A stretch of 64,000 nucleotides of DNA from Clostridium saccharobutylicum DSM 13864 (GCF_000473995.1 NC_022571.1:849501-913500), one strand, 5' to 3'. Positions 37,203 to 47,175 are shown, numbered from the stretch's first letter. Numbers and translations: made by a program. The notes: a model not told the origin generated them from the letters alone.

Positions 37203-40200
37203 ATGGGAGAAATTCATAAACTAAGGGTAAAGTCACCATATGAGTTAATGAAGATAGTAGATATAAAAATTGAAAATAGACCAAATGAGCATGGATATTT
37301 ATACTTAAAATGTTTAATAGATGAGAGTGTGAATTTTAATTTTACTATAAAAGCTCATACAGAAGATAAAATATGCGTTTATGAAGAAATGGAAGATACA
37401 AATGATGAAAAAATAGTTAACATAAATGAAGTTAACGAAAGAAATAGTAAAAGATTATTTTATGGAATGGTTCAAAATATTAGAACAACTAATGTAAATG
37501 GAGTTTACTATTTAGAAATTCAAGCTTTAACTTCAAGTTCAAAACTGGATATAAAGGAAAAAAGTAGATCATTTCAAAATGTCAAAATGACATATGATGC
37601 TCTCATAAGTGAGATATTAGGAAATTACTCAGGTTTTACGTTCGCTCAAAATGTAGGAAATGGACAAAAAATCAATAAGCCATTATTTCAATATAAGGAG
37701 ACGGATTGGAATTTTTTAAAAAGGATTGCAAGTGAATTAAAGGCAGAATTATATTGTGATATAATAAATTTTAATTATATGTTTAATTTTGGAATTTATC
37801 ATGATCAGAGTTATGAATTGAATGATAATGTGGATTATGATGCTTTTAAAGATATTGAAAGCTTTTATGAAGCAGGAGGATATAATGCAGGATATGATGA
37901 CAAAGATTTCTTCTATTATGAAATAGAGGCAAGAGATATCTTTGAAGTTGGTTCTAAAATTCATTATAAGCAAAAGGATTTATATGTTAGAGAATATGAA
38001 GCCTATAAAGAAAAGGAAGAACTACTTTATAAATATAAATTATGCAGAAAATATGGAATATGGCAAAACACAATTTACAATAAGCGTTTAAAGGGAGCTA
38101 CCCTTGAAGGAAAAGTTATTGCAGTAAAAGGAGAATTAGTAAAACTTCATTTAGATATAGATGAAAATCAGAATAAAGCTGAAGCACATTGGTTTGTTTA
38201 TGCACCACCATCAGTAAATATAATGTATTCAATGCCTTTAGTTTCGGAAATAGCAAGGCTTTATTTTCCGAATGAAAGCAGTGAAGCTCCAATTGTTACA
38301 GGATGTGTAAGAAAAAATGGTGATACCTGCGAAGGAACGGCTGATACAAGAAATAGATACTTTCATACAGAGCATGGAAGTGAAATAGCAATGCTTCCAG
38401 ATGCTTTAAATATAAAAGGTGGAAGTAATAAAGCTTTGAGTATAAGTTTTGATGATAAGAGTGGAGTTAAACTTAAAAGCCACAAGGGATTAAGATTAAA
38501 TGCTGATGGGGAAATAGTAATAAAAACACATAAGAGAGTAAAAATAAAGGCACAAAGTCAAATATTAATGACAAAAGGAAATAAATCGCATGGAATTTCA
38601 ATAGAAGGTGAATTCCATGTAAAAGGAAATAATGTAATAACAAATGGAAGCAGTAGAGAAACTTATGCTCCTTTTGCAGAAGGAGAGAATGATGATAAAG
38701 GCAGAAATATAAGTTTTGAATATGTTCAGAAGAATTTCTTGGCAGGTTATCATGCAAAGCAAACAGGATGGATACAAGATGGTGATTCATGGTATTATTT
38801 TGATCCTAGCAGTGGTGAAATGGTAACAAATAAATGGGAGCAGGATAGCAATGGTAACTGGTACTATTTGGGTTCAGATGGGAAGATGGTAACAGATAAA
38901 TGGGAGCAAGATAGTAGTGGAAATTGGTATTATTTAGGACCAGACGGAAAAATGGTAACAAACAAATGGGAGCAGGATAGTAGTGGTAACTGGTACTATT
39001 TAGGTTCAGATGGAAAGATGGTAACAGACAAGTGGGAACAAGATAGTAGTGGCAGCTGGTACTATTTAGGTTCAGATGGAAAAATGGTAACAAACAAATG
39101 GGAGCAGGATAGCAATGGTAACTGGTACTATTTGGGTTCAGATGGGAAGATGGTAACAGATAAATGGGAGCAAGATAGTAGTGGCAATTGGTATTACCTA
39201 GGTTCGGATGGAAAAATGGTGACAGATAAGTGGGAACAAGATAGTAAGGGTAATTGGTACTATCTAAGTTCAGATGGTAAGATGGCGAACACTGATGATT
39301 CTAATTTAAATTCTGAGCATAATGCAATAGAAGCACTTTCAGGAGCTATGGCTATAGCTGCAAATGTTTATAGTGCTAAAGACTCTTCTGTAAAAGAATG
39401 TAAAATATTGGTTGGTGCACAGGTAGAATCTGCAAAGTCAAGCGGTAATTTGAATTCAAATTCTAAAGCACAAACAGGATGGATAAAAGATGCTGATAGT
39501 ATATGGCAATATTTTGATTATGAGGGTCATATAGCAACAGGATGGATGAAACAGAATGATGCATGGTACTATTTTAATTCAGATGGTAAAATGCAAACAG
39601 GATGGCAGAAATATGATGGCAAGTGGTACCATTTGGATGATAATGGTAATATGCAAACTGGTTGGAAAGCAATCGATGGTAATGAGTACTATTTCGATCC
39701 AGATGGTAAGATGGCATCAAACTATTGGATACAAGATAAAGGGGATTGGTATTATTTAGATAATAATGGTAAGATGCAAACGGGTTGGGTAGATACTGGT
39801 GGAAAACAGTATCATTTAGATCCTTATGGTAAGATGCAAACTGGATGGCAAAATATCGGTGGTAACCAGTACTATTTCGATTTAGATGGTAAGATGGCAT
39901 CAAACTATTGGATACAGGATAAAGATGATTGGTATTATTTAGATAATAATGGTAAGATGCAAACAGGTTGGGTAGATACTGGTGGAAAACAGTATCATTT
40001 AGATCCTGATGGTAAGATGGAAACTGGATGGAAAAAGCTCGATGATAACCAGTACTATTATTTCTATTCATATGGTGAAATGGCATCAAACCAGTGGATA
40101 CAAGATAAAGGCGATTGGTATTATTTGGGTTCTGATGGCAAAATGCAAACAGGGTGGATAAAAGATAATGGAAAGTGGTACCACTTGGATAATGACGGTA

Positions 40201-41510
40201 AAATGCAAACAGGGTGGAAGGATATAGACGACACATGGTACTATTTCGAGGATAATGGTAAAATGAAAACAGGCTGGGTATCATATGGGAATTTATGGTA
40301 CTATTATGATGACTCTACTGGTAAAAGTCAAATAGAGTGGATAAAAGATAATAAAGAAAAATGGTACTATTTAAATTCTGATCATACAATAAAAACAAAT
40401 TGGCAGGAAATAGATGGTATATGGTACTATTTCGAGCCTAATGGTGAAATGAAAACAGGATGGATACAAGATAGTGAAGGCAAATGGTACTACTATGATA
40501 AGTCTAGTGGTGAAAGTCAAACAGGTTGGATAAAGTATAATAATAACTGGTATTATTTATATTCAGAGAGGCAAATAGCAACAGGCTGGGCATATTTGAA
40601 TGGTAGTCATTACTATTTTAATTCTGACGGTGAAATGCAAACAGGATGGATACAAGATAATGGTTACTCTTATTATTTGAATGACAATGGGATTATGGCA
40701 CATGATACTACAATTGATGGGTATTATGTAAATGCTAATGGTGAATGGGAACCTAATAAGTATAACGAGAGTGGTAATGCTGATCATGTGTGCTATATAT
40801 TTTATCAGCCTAATATAAAGTCTGGAGATAAAAAACATTCATTTTACGCACAAGCTAAAATTGAGGCAGAAAAATATAAGATAAAATATCCTGGTACGGA
40901 GGTTATTTTGGTTCCTGTAACAAGTCCACATGATTTTGAACAAAGATGGAATAAGATGGATGATGAGACTAAGGTTATAGATGCTGTTCAAATTATTCTA
41001 CATGGTAGTATAAATGATGATAGCGATGGCAATGGCGCAGGGTTTATGTATTTTGAGGGCGAAGAGTCAGAAGATGGTAATACAGATACTTGGTATAGAA
41101 TTGCAACTGATACATCTGTTATTCCTGATAATCAAAAGGAAGAGGATATATTGATATCTGATCTAAATAATAAAAAAATGAATGAATTATATTTTAGCTC
41201 TTGTAATTCTGCTAATCCTGATGCGCGAAATGTAGCAAGTGAATTTAGTAAGATTGTTGAAGCCAATAGGATAACAGGATGGGACGGTGGAACAGTATAT
41301 AAATATAATGATGAAGAACCAGAGAAATCAGAGGAGGTTGCAGGAGGAGAAGGGGGTTATAGCAAAGCTGAAATGAAATTCACTGATGGTTGTGGTTGGC
41401 ACCTAGTTCCAACTGAAACTAGTGGGCAACCAACTTGGTGGAAGTATGTTAAAAAGGATGAGTTTGGGAATCCGGTAAGAGAAAGAGAAGGAAAAGTGAT
41501 TGTAAAGTAA
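37203..41510 (+). CDS. VgrG fused to choline-binding repeats and a caspase-like domain
   Basis: 1435 aa. VgrG/OB/spike region (1-500; FQYKETDWNFLKRIASELK) closely resembles that of VgrG-Rhs 2. Then come about 28 cell-wall-binding repeats of 20-22 residues (pattern T-G-W-x-x-x-x-G-x-W-Y-Y-x-x-x-x-G-x-M) in two blocks, roughly 518-675 and 740-1180. The last 240 residues carry I-I-L-H-G-S (His 1267) and Y-F-S-S-C-N-S-A (Cys 1334), the His/Cys arrangement of clan CD (caspase-like) peptidases. No signal peptide, so export is expected through the injection system. The repeats should bind choline-bearing teichoic acids of Gram-positive target or own walls. Confidence 0.85.
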   Translation: MGEIHKLRVKSPYELMKIVDIKIENRPNEHGYLYLKCLIDESVNFNFTIKAHTEDKICVYEEMEDTNDEKIVNINEVNERNSKRLFYGMVQNIRTTNVNGVYYLEIQALTSSSKLDIKEKSRSFQNVKMTYDALISEILGNYSGFTFAQNVGNGQKINKPLFQYKETDWNFLKRIASELKAELYCDIINFNYMFNFGIYHDQSYELNDNVDYDAFKDIESFYEAGGYNAGYDDKDFFYYEIEARDIFEVGSKIHYKQKDLYVREYEAYKEKEELLYKYKLCRKYGIWQNTIYNKRLKGATLEGKVIAVKGELVKLHLDIDENQNKAEAHWFVYAPPSVNIMYSMPLVSEIARLYFPNESSEAPIVTGCVRKNGDTCEGTADTRNRYFHTEHGSEIAMLPDALNIKGGSNKALSISFDDKSGVKLKSHKGLRLNADGEIVIKTHKRVKIKAQSQILMTKGNKSHGISIEGEFHVKGNNVITNGSSRETYAPFAEGENDDKGRNISFEYVQKNFLAGYHAKQTGWIQDGDSWYYFDPSSGEMVTNKWEQDSNGNWYYLGSDGKMVTDKWEQDSSGNWYYLGPDGKMVTNKWEQDSSGNWYYLGSDGKMVTDKWEQDSSGSWYYLGSDGKMVTNKWEQDSNGNWYYLGSDGKMVTDKWEQDSSGNWYYLGSDGKMVTDKWEQDSKGNWYYLSSDGKMANTDDSNLNSEHNAIEALSGAMAIAANVYSAKDSSVKECKILVGAQVESAKSSGNLNSNSKAQTGWIKDADSIWQYFDYEGHIATGWMKQNDAWYYFNSDGKMQTGWQKYDGKWYHLDDNGNMQTGWKAIDGNEYYFDPDGKMASNYWIQDKGDWYYLDNNGKMQTGWVDTGGKQYHLDPYGKMQTGWQNIGGNQYYFDLDGKMASNYWIQDKDDWYYLDNNGKMQTGWVDTGGKQYHLDPDGKMETGWKKLDDNQYYYFYSYGEMASNQWIQDKGDWYYLGSDGKMQTGWIKDNGKWYHLDNDGKMQTGWKDIDDTWYYFEDNGKMKTGWVSYGNLWYYYDDSTGKSQIEWIKDNKEKWYYLNSDHTIKTNWQEIDGIWYYFEPNGEMKTGWIQDSEGKWYYYDKSSGESQTGWIKYNNNWYYLYSERQIATGWAYLNGSHYYFNSDGEMQTGWIQDNGYSYYLNDNGIMAHDTTIDGYYVNANGEWEPNKYNESGNADHVCYIFYQPNIKSGDKKHSFYAQAKIEAEKYKIKYPGTEVILVPVTSPHDFEQRWNKMDDETKVIDAVQIILHGSINDDSDGNGAGFMYFEGEESEDGNTDTWYRIATDTSVIPDNQKEEDILISDLNNKKMNELYFSSCNSANPDARNVASEFSKIVEANRITGWDGGTVYKYNDEEPEKSEEVAGGEGGYSKAEMKFTDGCGWHLVPTETSGQPTWWKYVKKDEFGNPVREREGKVIVK
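38823..39284 (+). repeat. Seven tandem 66-bp repeats
   Basis: Encodes seven 22-residue units of the VTNKWEQDSNGNWYYLGSDG type in direct succession, with high nucleotide identity. Slippage or unequal crossing-over here would change the number of wall-binding units. Confidence 0.85.
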
Positions 41511-41547
41511 GTATAGAATTTTTATTTATATATGGAAGGATAATATT

Positions 41548-41958
41548 ATGAAAAAAATATTTATAGCAATAAGCATAATTCTTATGGTATTAGCAATTGG
41601 AATATGCAATAATAGCCCAACAGTAAAACTTTTTGAAAATGTAGATACAGAGAGTGTAGATAAAATTTCAATTGCATATATTGGTGGAATATTTAGTACT
41701 GAAGATAAGAGTCAAATATCAGAAATTATGAATTATCTAAAGACTTTAAAATTTTCTAAACGTTCTAATAATAGTGTCCCTAATACTACCCCAGATGCTG
41801 TAATGGGATTAAAATATAAAAATGGGGGCGGTATAGGTCTAAAAATATATGGTGATGTAGCTAGAGTATTACCTAAAGAAGAAGATGCGTATACTGTTGA
41901 GATGCATATATATGATGATCTTGAAGGGTTGTGTAAAAAGTATAAAAATAGTAAGTAA
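41548..41958 (+). CDS. DUF5301-like membrane-anchored protein, copy 1 (intact)
   Basis: 136 aa. An uncleaved-looking N-terminal hydrophobic helix (residues 4-22) is followed by a small domain with K-L-F-E-N-V-D-T-E-S-V-D, EIMNYLKTLKFSKRS, NTTPDA and a late I-Y-G-D-V-A-R-V-L-P. At least four more copies lie between 43.5 and 46.6 kb. The gene starts 38 nt after the caspase-type VgrG. An extracytoplasmic antidote anchored in the membrane fits a toxin that acts at the wall. That function is inferred. Confidence 0.65.
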   Translation: MKKIFIAISIILMVLAIGICNNSPTVKLFENVDTESVDKISIAYIGGIFSTEDKSQISEIMNYLKTLKFSKRSNNSVPNTTPDAVMGLKYKNGGGIGLKIYGDVARVLPKEEDAYTVEMHIYDDLEGLCKKYKNSK

Positions 41959-42123
41959 TTAGCATATAATATAGCATAACGCTTTTGTGTAATTATGAAT
42001 TTTATATCAAGTTAGCGGATGTAAGACGGCATTTTAGCTTCTACAGCATAGAACTATTAATATTAGCAGTATTTTTAGTAATTTAAAAAGAGTATCAAAT
42101 TCGGAGTATTTTCGATAGTAATG

Positions 42124-42164
42124 AAACCTCATTTTTGTTAAATTATTAACCGAAATGAGGTTTT
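42124..42164 (+). terminator. Rho-independent terminator
   Basis: AAACCTCATTT and AAATGAGGTTTT form the stem, with T-run at 42161-42164. It ends the transcript that includes the first DUF5301 gene. Confidence 0.7.
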
Positions 42165-42174
42165 ATAATTCAGA

Positions 42175-42335
42175 AAAAATTACTTGATGAATTTCAAACT
42201 TGAAGAATTGAATATATTGATGCTGATTCATTATTTATGAAGTTTGAAGATATGTGAACAACTTTATTAACTGATGATGAAATGGGAGACGTTGAGAGAG
42301 GATTGATTATTAGAGTTAAAATATCCATTTGAAGG
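42175..42335 (+). pseudogene. Small decayed coding remnant
   Basis: Readable pieces YIDADSLFMKFEDM and TDDEMGDVERGLIIRVKI are interrupted by stops. The parent gene is unknown; immunity-like debris is likely from the setting. The rest of 41959-42347 holds only the terminator and AT-rich sequence. Confidence 0.4.
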
Positions 42336-42347
42336 AAGTATTGATTG

Positions 42348-42845
42348 ATGAAGAAATATATAGTTATATTGTTGATTATTATAATTGCATGTGGAGTGTA
42401 TACTAATTTTAATTATAAAAATAATACAAACAATAGAGAAACATCTATTACGCTAATCCCTGATACATCAGGATATGTATATAATGAGGATGCATATGTA
42501 GAATATTGTATAATAGATAATCGACCTAATGATTTGATGAAATTAAAGGAACTTATAAAAAAATATAATAATGATAATCCAATTGTAGAAGAAACAGGAG
42601 ATGGAAGGAAACCAAGTAAATATAGAAGAGAATTTTTGGAAGTGACTAACTATACACCAAAAGATTGGAGACCTAAATGGCATTCTGACATAATTGATGA
42701 TCATTTTAATGATGTTATTGCAAAAGTTAGTTGGAAAAAAGGTGATACAGAAAAATTATATGTTATTTGGAAAAAAGAATCAGATTCGTTTTGGAATAGA
42801 AAATCTAATAGGAAGACTATAGAAAAACTTACAGTTAAGGAATAA
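42348..42845 (+). CDS. Membrane-anchored small protein, unknown
   Basis: 165 aa from ATG 42348 (TTG 42345 is adjacent, ribosome site GAAGGAAG). N-terminal hydrophobic helix of about 15 residues (IVILLIIIIACGVY) with a cysteine that does not form a good lipobox, then a hydrophilic extracellular domain of 140 residues (TNYTPKDWRPKWHSD, KLYVIWKKESDSFW). The family is unknown to me. It lies among DUF5301 and DUF5104 genes and is probably another envelope-side immunity candidate. Confidence 0.5.
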   Translation: MKKYIVILLIIIIACGVYTNFNYKNNTNNRETSITLIPDTSGYVYNEDAYVEYCIIDNRPNDLMKLKELIKKYNNDNPIVEETGDGRKPSKYRREFLEVTNYTPKDWRPKWHSDIIDDHFNDVIAKVSWKKGDTEKLYVIWKKESDSFWNRKSNRKTIEKLTVKE

Positions 42846-42884
42846 GATTTAAATATATTTTTAGCAAATTAAACTATGAAGTAG

Positions 42885-43170
42885 ACAAATAGGATATCTT
42901 TGAAATGGATTTAGAAATTTGTTATAAGCAAAAGAAGAATCAGTAAGATTTTATCTAGATATAACTCAGAATTGAGCAAACCAATATGCTTGAACATGAC
43001 CACTCAGCATCAAATATGACAATGGTATTTTATTTAAGACTTTAGTACTTATAGATCAGGTTCATAGGAGGCAAGAGAATTATTATCTACCAATAGTAGA
43101 AGAAGTTGAAGTGTTAAGTGATTCTGCTGAACTTAATTTAAATAAAACAGTGGTAAGAAAGTTAATTTAA
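42885..43170 (+). pseudogene. Debris of a VgrG and an Imm11-like gene
   Basis: Near 42889-42940 is a piece that matches the VgrG stretch DIFEVGSKIHYKQK of 37203. From 43013 to 43170 a run homologous to the Imm11-like proteins (RRQENYYLPIVEEVEVLSDS, then AELNLNKTVVRK) ends in a premature stop. The remnants show that a further spike module once stood here. From 43171 to 43555 no gene is visible. Confidence 0.7.
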
Positions 43171-43555
43171 TATTATCATAGGCGCAGGTGACTCAATGTA
43201 TAATATGACTTCGAATAATGAGAGTGGAAATAATCAATTGGATAGTGATAGAATTGATGCAAAAGGTGAAAAGTGAAGTACGCGTTCTGAAAATAGATTG
43301 AGAAGAAAGCTTGAAGGTAGAAATGATGATCAACGTAAGAATAAACATCTGCTAAAGAAAGTTATTTATATGTTGTCACATGTATATAACTCCTTTATGA
43401 GGTATATGGTGATTTTGTTTATTAGTCTATTCAATTTTACCATAAATCAGTGAGGAGTTATTTTATTTTGTTAAAAAATATCCCGCATTTATAAGGGGGG
43501 CGGCGTTTCGCCAACACTTAAATTAAATGAAACAGTGAAAGGAGAGATAGCTATT

Positions 43556-43957
43556 TTGAAAAGAACAATGAGTAGAGTAGTTATAACATTTTTTATATTA
43601 TTAATTTGGGCGAGCGTGAAAGATTGCACAAAGGTAAAATTATATGAAGGAATAGATGTAAATAATGTTACTATAGTTTGAATTCGTACTCCTTTTTCAT
43701 ATCTTAAGATTGATGATAAGAGCAAGATAGTGGAGATTGTGAATGATTTAAAGGAATTAACATTTTATAAGAGTACTAATATTAATGCAGGTGATGATAC
43801 TCCTAATGCAATTATAATATTAGAAGAAGAAAATGAAATAGTGATTGATAAAGTTATAATTTATGGTAACTCAGTTGCACATATTGGTGATAAAAATGAT
43901 TATGAGATTAAGCATTCTGATTTGGATAAGCTATTCAAAAAATATAAAATTGACTAA
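43556..43957 (+). pseudogene. DUF5301-like gene with in-frame stop
   Basis: Starts at TTG 43556 or ATG 43568 behind AAAGGAGAG. The hydrophobic anchor and first strands are read, then a TGA at 43679-43681 interrupts. The same frame continues as DDKSKIVEIVNDLKEL and the NAIIILEEENEIVIDKVIIYG part to 43957. A single substitution has disabled an otherwise complete copy. Confidence 0.75.
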
Positions 43958-43980
43958 AACATAAGCGTAAAAAAATTAAC

Positions 43981-44112
43981 TTCATTGATGGTTGAGGTTA
44001 GTATCCAGTTCAAACTGAAACTAGTGGGCAACAAACTTGGTGGAAGTATGTTAAAAAGAATGAGTCTGGGAATCCAGTAAGATAAAGGGAAGGAAAAGTG
44101 ATTGTAAAGTAA
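43981..44112 (+). repeat. Duplicated 3' end of the caspase-type VgrG gene
   Basis: Repeats 41382-41510 with point changes and stops (TETSGQQTWWKYVKKNESG). It continues without break into the duplicated leader and DUF5301 copy at 44150. The block is therefore a segmental duplication of about 580 bp (41382-41958 and 43981-44565). Confidence 0.85.
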
Positions 44113-44149
44113 GTATAAAATTTTTATTTATATATGTAAGGAGAATATT

Positions 44150-44565
44150 ATGAAAAAAATATTTATAGCAATAAGCATAATTCTTATAATATTAGCAATT
44201 GGAATATGCAATAATAGCCCAACAGTAAAACTTTTTGAAAATGTAGATACAGAGAGTGTCGATAAAATTTTCATTGCATATATTGGTGGAACTTTTAGTA
44301 CTGAAGATAAGAGTAAAATATCGGAAATTATGAATTATCTAAAGACTTTAAAATTTTCTAAACGTTCCAATAATAGTGTCCCTAATACTACTGCAGATGC
44401 TATGGTAAGCGTGTCAAGCAAAAAAAAGATGATGATATAAGTATACAAATTTATGGAGATGTAGCTAGAGCGTATCCTAAAGAAGAAGATGGTTATACGG
44501 TTGATGCACATATATATAATGATCTTGAAAAACTATGTAAAAAGTACAAAAATGGTAAAAAATAA
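44150..44565 (+). pseudogene. DUF5301-like gene frameshifted at an A8 run
   Basis: Near-duplicate of 41548. The frame from ATG 44150 ends at 44440, but after an A8 run (44420-44427) the shifted frame reads DDDISIQIYGDVARAYPKEE and LEKLCKKYKNGKK to 44565. One more A would restore the full gene. It is either decay or a slippage switch. Confidence 0.75.
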
Positions 44566-44599
44566 ACTACTTAAAGATATTCTTTTTATAGTTGTCAGC

Positions 44600-44940
44600 A
44601 ACAATAGGAAATGCCGATAGCTTACCACAAGTAGAAGCTTTTGCAGAAACACAGGAAAAGTGGTTAGGAAAATTATATATCTTAAGATGGAAAATATGTT
44701 AAAATAAGTTTTTCAGAAACTGCAATAAAGAGGATAAATGATTTAAAAAATCAATGTAAAAAAGATATAACATGAACAGTTACAGAGTATGGATATGATT
44801 CAGAAGATAAAAAGAGCTTATAGATTTTGCATCATCAAATGTTAGGAGTACAAAATCAGGAAGTGAAAATTCTCAATAGAATGTATATGAAGAAGATAGC
44901 CAATCAGAAGATATAGATCAATCAGAAATAAAAGAGGAAT
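44600..44940 (+). pseudogene. Decayed coding remnant, unknown
   Basis: Pieces such as IGNADSLPQVEAFAETQEKW and SETAIKRINDLKNQCKKD are broken by several stops and shifts. No family recognised. It may be the rest of an effector tail that belonged to the neighbouring immunity genes. Confidence 0.45.
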
Positions 44941-44947
44941 TAGGAGA

Positions 44948-45493
44948 ATGAAAAAGATAAAAAAGTATATTTTAGTTTTACTATTAATAATAATTACTCT
45001 AACAGTAACAATTATTATTGCAGCTATAATGATGGATACAGTTACGATTCAACATGTGACAAAAAATATAGAAACAGTTGAAGGAACTAAAGAACCGTTA
45101 AGTACCACTACAAGTGAGATATATTGCGAATATATTGATGGAGAGAGTTATGGTGATTGGGTAGTTGTAGGTAAAGATGGAGTTTTATTTGAACATGATA
45201 AAAACCCTTGGGAAGAAGTTGTTGTTATAGGCAATGTGCCAAAGAAACTGAATAGGGATGTATTTCGTAGTATTTTTGTATTTAAAGGAAAATATTTAGG
45301 AGAACAAAAAATAAATATATATGATAATGGTCATATTTATAATCGTAAAACATTTGAATCAGAAGAATGGTTTATTAAATATCCAATAAAGAGGGTTTTT
45401 GATGGATTTAGTCCTAAGGATGGATTTTCTTTGTTAGATATAATAGATGAAGGAGAAATGCCAATTCGCGAAATAGAAAAAGACAATGAATAA
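44948..45493 (+). CDS. Membrane-anchored small protein, unknown
   Basis: 181 aa with TTAGGAGA before ATG 44948. N-terminal membrane helix (about 8-28, ILVLLLIIITLTVTIIIAAI) and an extracellular domain of 150 residues with GESYGDWVVVGKDGVLFEHD and a late W-F-I-K-Y-P-I-K-R-V-F-D-G-F. No family recognised. Its anchor and its place in the immunity-like cluster suggest envelope-side protection, without proof. Confidence 0.5.
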   Translation: MKKIKKYILVLLLIIITLTVTIIIAAIMMDTVTIQHVTKNIETVEGTKEPLSTTTSEIYCEYIDGESYGDWVVVGKDGVLFEHDKNPWEEVVVIGNVPKKLNRDVFRSIFVFKGKYLGEQKINIYDNGHIYNRKTFESEEWFIKYPIKRVFDGFSPKDGFSLLDIIDEGEMPIREIEKDNE

Positions 45494-45641
45494 TTTTATA
45501 TATTTTTACACTAATTTTTCTAATAGTATTATTGGTCAAAGTATTAAAAAACTATCTATCTAATAAATTAGAAAATAACAGAGTCAATTTAAATGTGTAG
45601 TGAGTTCGATTATTTTTTAATATATGCTTAAGAGGAAAGGA

Positions 45642-46069
45642 ATGAGAGTTATTTTAAAAAAACAGGTATTATATTAGGTGGAATTCTTGTTATCTTATTA
45701 ATTTGGAGAATTTGTACAACCAATAATACAAAAGTAAAGCTTTTTGAATCAGTGGATACAGATAGAATTGTAGAAATTAACATTTTTAATCCAGGAGCAT
45801 CTTTTAATACTAATAGTAAAAATGACATATTGGAAATTATGAATTATTTAAAGAGTGTGAATCTTTGTGAAAATTCGGATAAAAGGCTACCTAATACTAC
45901 TCCAGATGCTCAGATAGCATTAGAGGATGAAGAGGGGAAAACTATTAGCAGTGTTGCAATTTATGGAGATATAGCTATATTATATCCAGATAATGGAAAG
46001 TCGTATACAGTTTCTGGGTGTATATATAGTGATCTTGAAGAGTTATGCAAAAAGCTTAGAAATAAATAA
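45642..46069 (+). pseudogene. DUF5301-like gene frameshifted at an A7 run
   Basis: ATG 45642 follows GAGGAAAGG and begins the membrane anchor, but an A7 run at 45656-45662 shifts the frame into a stop. In the other frame the anchor (GIILGGILVILLIW) and the whole DUF5301 domain read through to 46069; GTG 45752 lies inside. The copy at 46149 is intact and shows the expected N-terminus. One extra A would repair it. Confidence 0.7.
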
Positions 46070-46148
46070 GCTTTTAGAAATTTAAGCTTTAATTTCAAGT
46101 ATAAAATTATACATTGAAAAAAGAGCAGATTGTTTCAAAAGGAAAGGA

Positions 46149-46595
46149 ATGATAATTATTTTAAAGAAATTAGACATTATACTAGGTGCAATTCTTATTG
46201 TGGTATTATTTTTTGGAGTCTATTTGTTTAATAATAAAAGAATACAAATTTTTGCAAATTTGGATGCGGCAAAGATTGAAAAGATTTCAATTTCATATGT
46301 TGGAGGAACATTTATCACTACAGATAAGAGTCAGATAGCAGAAATTATTGATTATCTAAAGCCACTAAAATTTTCTAAACGTTCTGATAATAGTGTGCCT
46401 AATGAAACTCCAAATGCTGGCATTGCTTTGATTGACAGAAATGGACATGCAATAAGTGGCATGGCAATTTATGGTGATGTAGCTAGAGTGTATCCAAAAG
46501 AAAACGATGATTATACAATCCCTTGTGGTTTTGAAAAAGATATTGAAGATTTATGTGAAAAATATCAAGAAAATAATAAACTAAGCATCGAATAA
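46149..46595 (+). CDS. DUF5301-like membrane-anchored protein, intact copy
   Basis: 148 aa, ribosome site AAAGGAA before ATG 46149. N-terminal anchor (about 7-26, IILGAILIVVLFFGVYLF) and a full DUF5301-like domain with AKIEKISISYVGGTF, EIIDYLKPLKFSKRS, NETPNAGIALIDRNG and IYGDVARVYPKE. It differs from copy 1 at many positions, so it may answer to a different effector variant. Confidence 0.65.
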   Translation: MIIILKKLDIILGAILIVVLFFGVYLFNNKRIQIFANLDAAKIEKISISYVGGTFITTDKSQIAEIIDYLKPLKFSKRSDNSVPNETPNAGIALIDRNGHAISGMAIYGDVARVYPKENDDYTIPCGFEKDIEDLCEKYQENNKLSIE

Positions 46596-46623
46596 AAAGA
46601 ATAATATTAAAAAGGAGAAAATC

Positions 46624-47175
46624 ATGAAGGTTAAAAGGTTAATATTATTTATAATAATAATTACACTTTCATTAGGTCTATTATCGTGTACTTCTTATAA
46701 ATCTATGTTAAACGAAAGGTTGTCTGAGTTAAATACAAATAATGATAATAAAATTGCAGATACACAATTTCAGAATATCATACAATCCTTAGAAAATAAG
46801 GACAAGGAAGGACTGAAAAAGATATTCTCGCCTAATGCATTGAAAGAAGCAAATGATATTGATGGCGGTATTGATTATTTAATGAAGTTTTATAAAGGAA
46901 AGATGAAATCAAGGGATGAATGTACAATACCAAGTACAGACTTAGTTGAGGATGGTGAAAAGAAAACAGAACTTGATTGTAAATATGAAGTTACTACAGA
47001 TGAAGATACGTATATAGTGTTTTTTGTTTACCAGAGAGTTGATACTAAAAATCCAGATAATGTAGGAGTTTACATGTTACAAATAATTAAGAAGTCAGAC
47101 AGAAAAGACCAGTTTGACTGGGGCGGAGATAAGACAAGGTGTGCAGGTATTTATCGCACAGGTGCTACCAAATAG
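46624..47175 (+). CDS. DUF5104-like lipoprotein
   Basis: 183 aa with ribosome site AAAAGGAG. Signal peptide with lipobox LLSC (Cys about 22), then a domain with IIQSLENKDKEGLKKIFSPN, G-G-I-D-Y-L-M-K-F-Y-K-G-K, and a C-terminal W-G-G-D-K-T-R-C-A-G-I-Y. The pattern matches DUF5104 lipoproteins. It is anchored outside the membrane. A partner copy follows directly. Lipoprotein immunity to an envelope-acting effector is plausible, but no toxin partner is assigned. Confidence 0.65.
   Translation: MKVKRLILFIIIITLSLGLLSCTSYKSMLNERLSELNTNNDNKIADTQFQNIIQSLENKDKEGLKKIFSPNALKEANDIDGGIDYLMKFYKGKMKSRDECTIPSTDLVEDGEKKTELDCKYEVTTDEDTYIVFFVYQRVDTKNPDNVGVYMLQIIKKSDRKDQFDWGGDKTRCAGIYRTGATK

Noticed and set aside
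38823-39284. Possible CRISPR-like regular repeats
   Set aside because: Units are contiguous, 66 bp and coding without unique spacers, so this is a protein repeat.
39574-40284. Antisense frame of 236 codons inside the choline-binding repeats
   Set aside because: Its repeats only reflect the + strand repeats, and no start signal is present.
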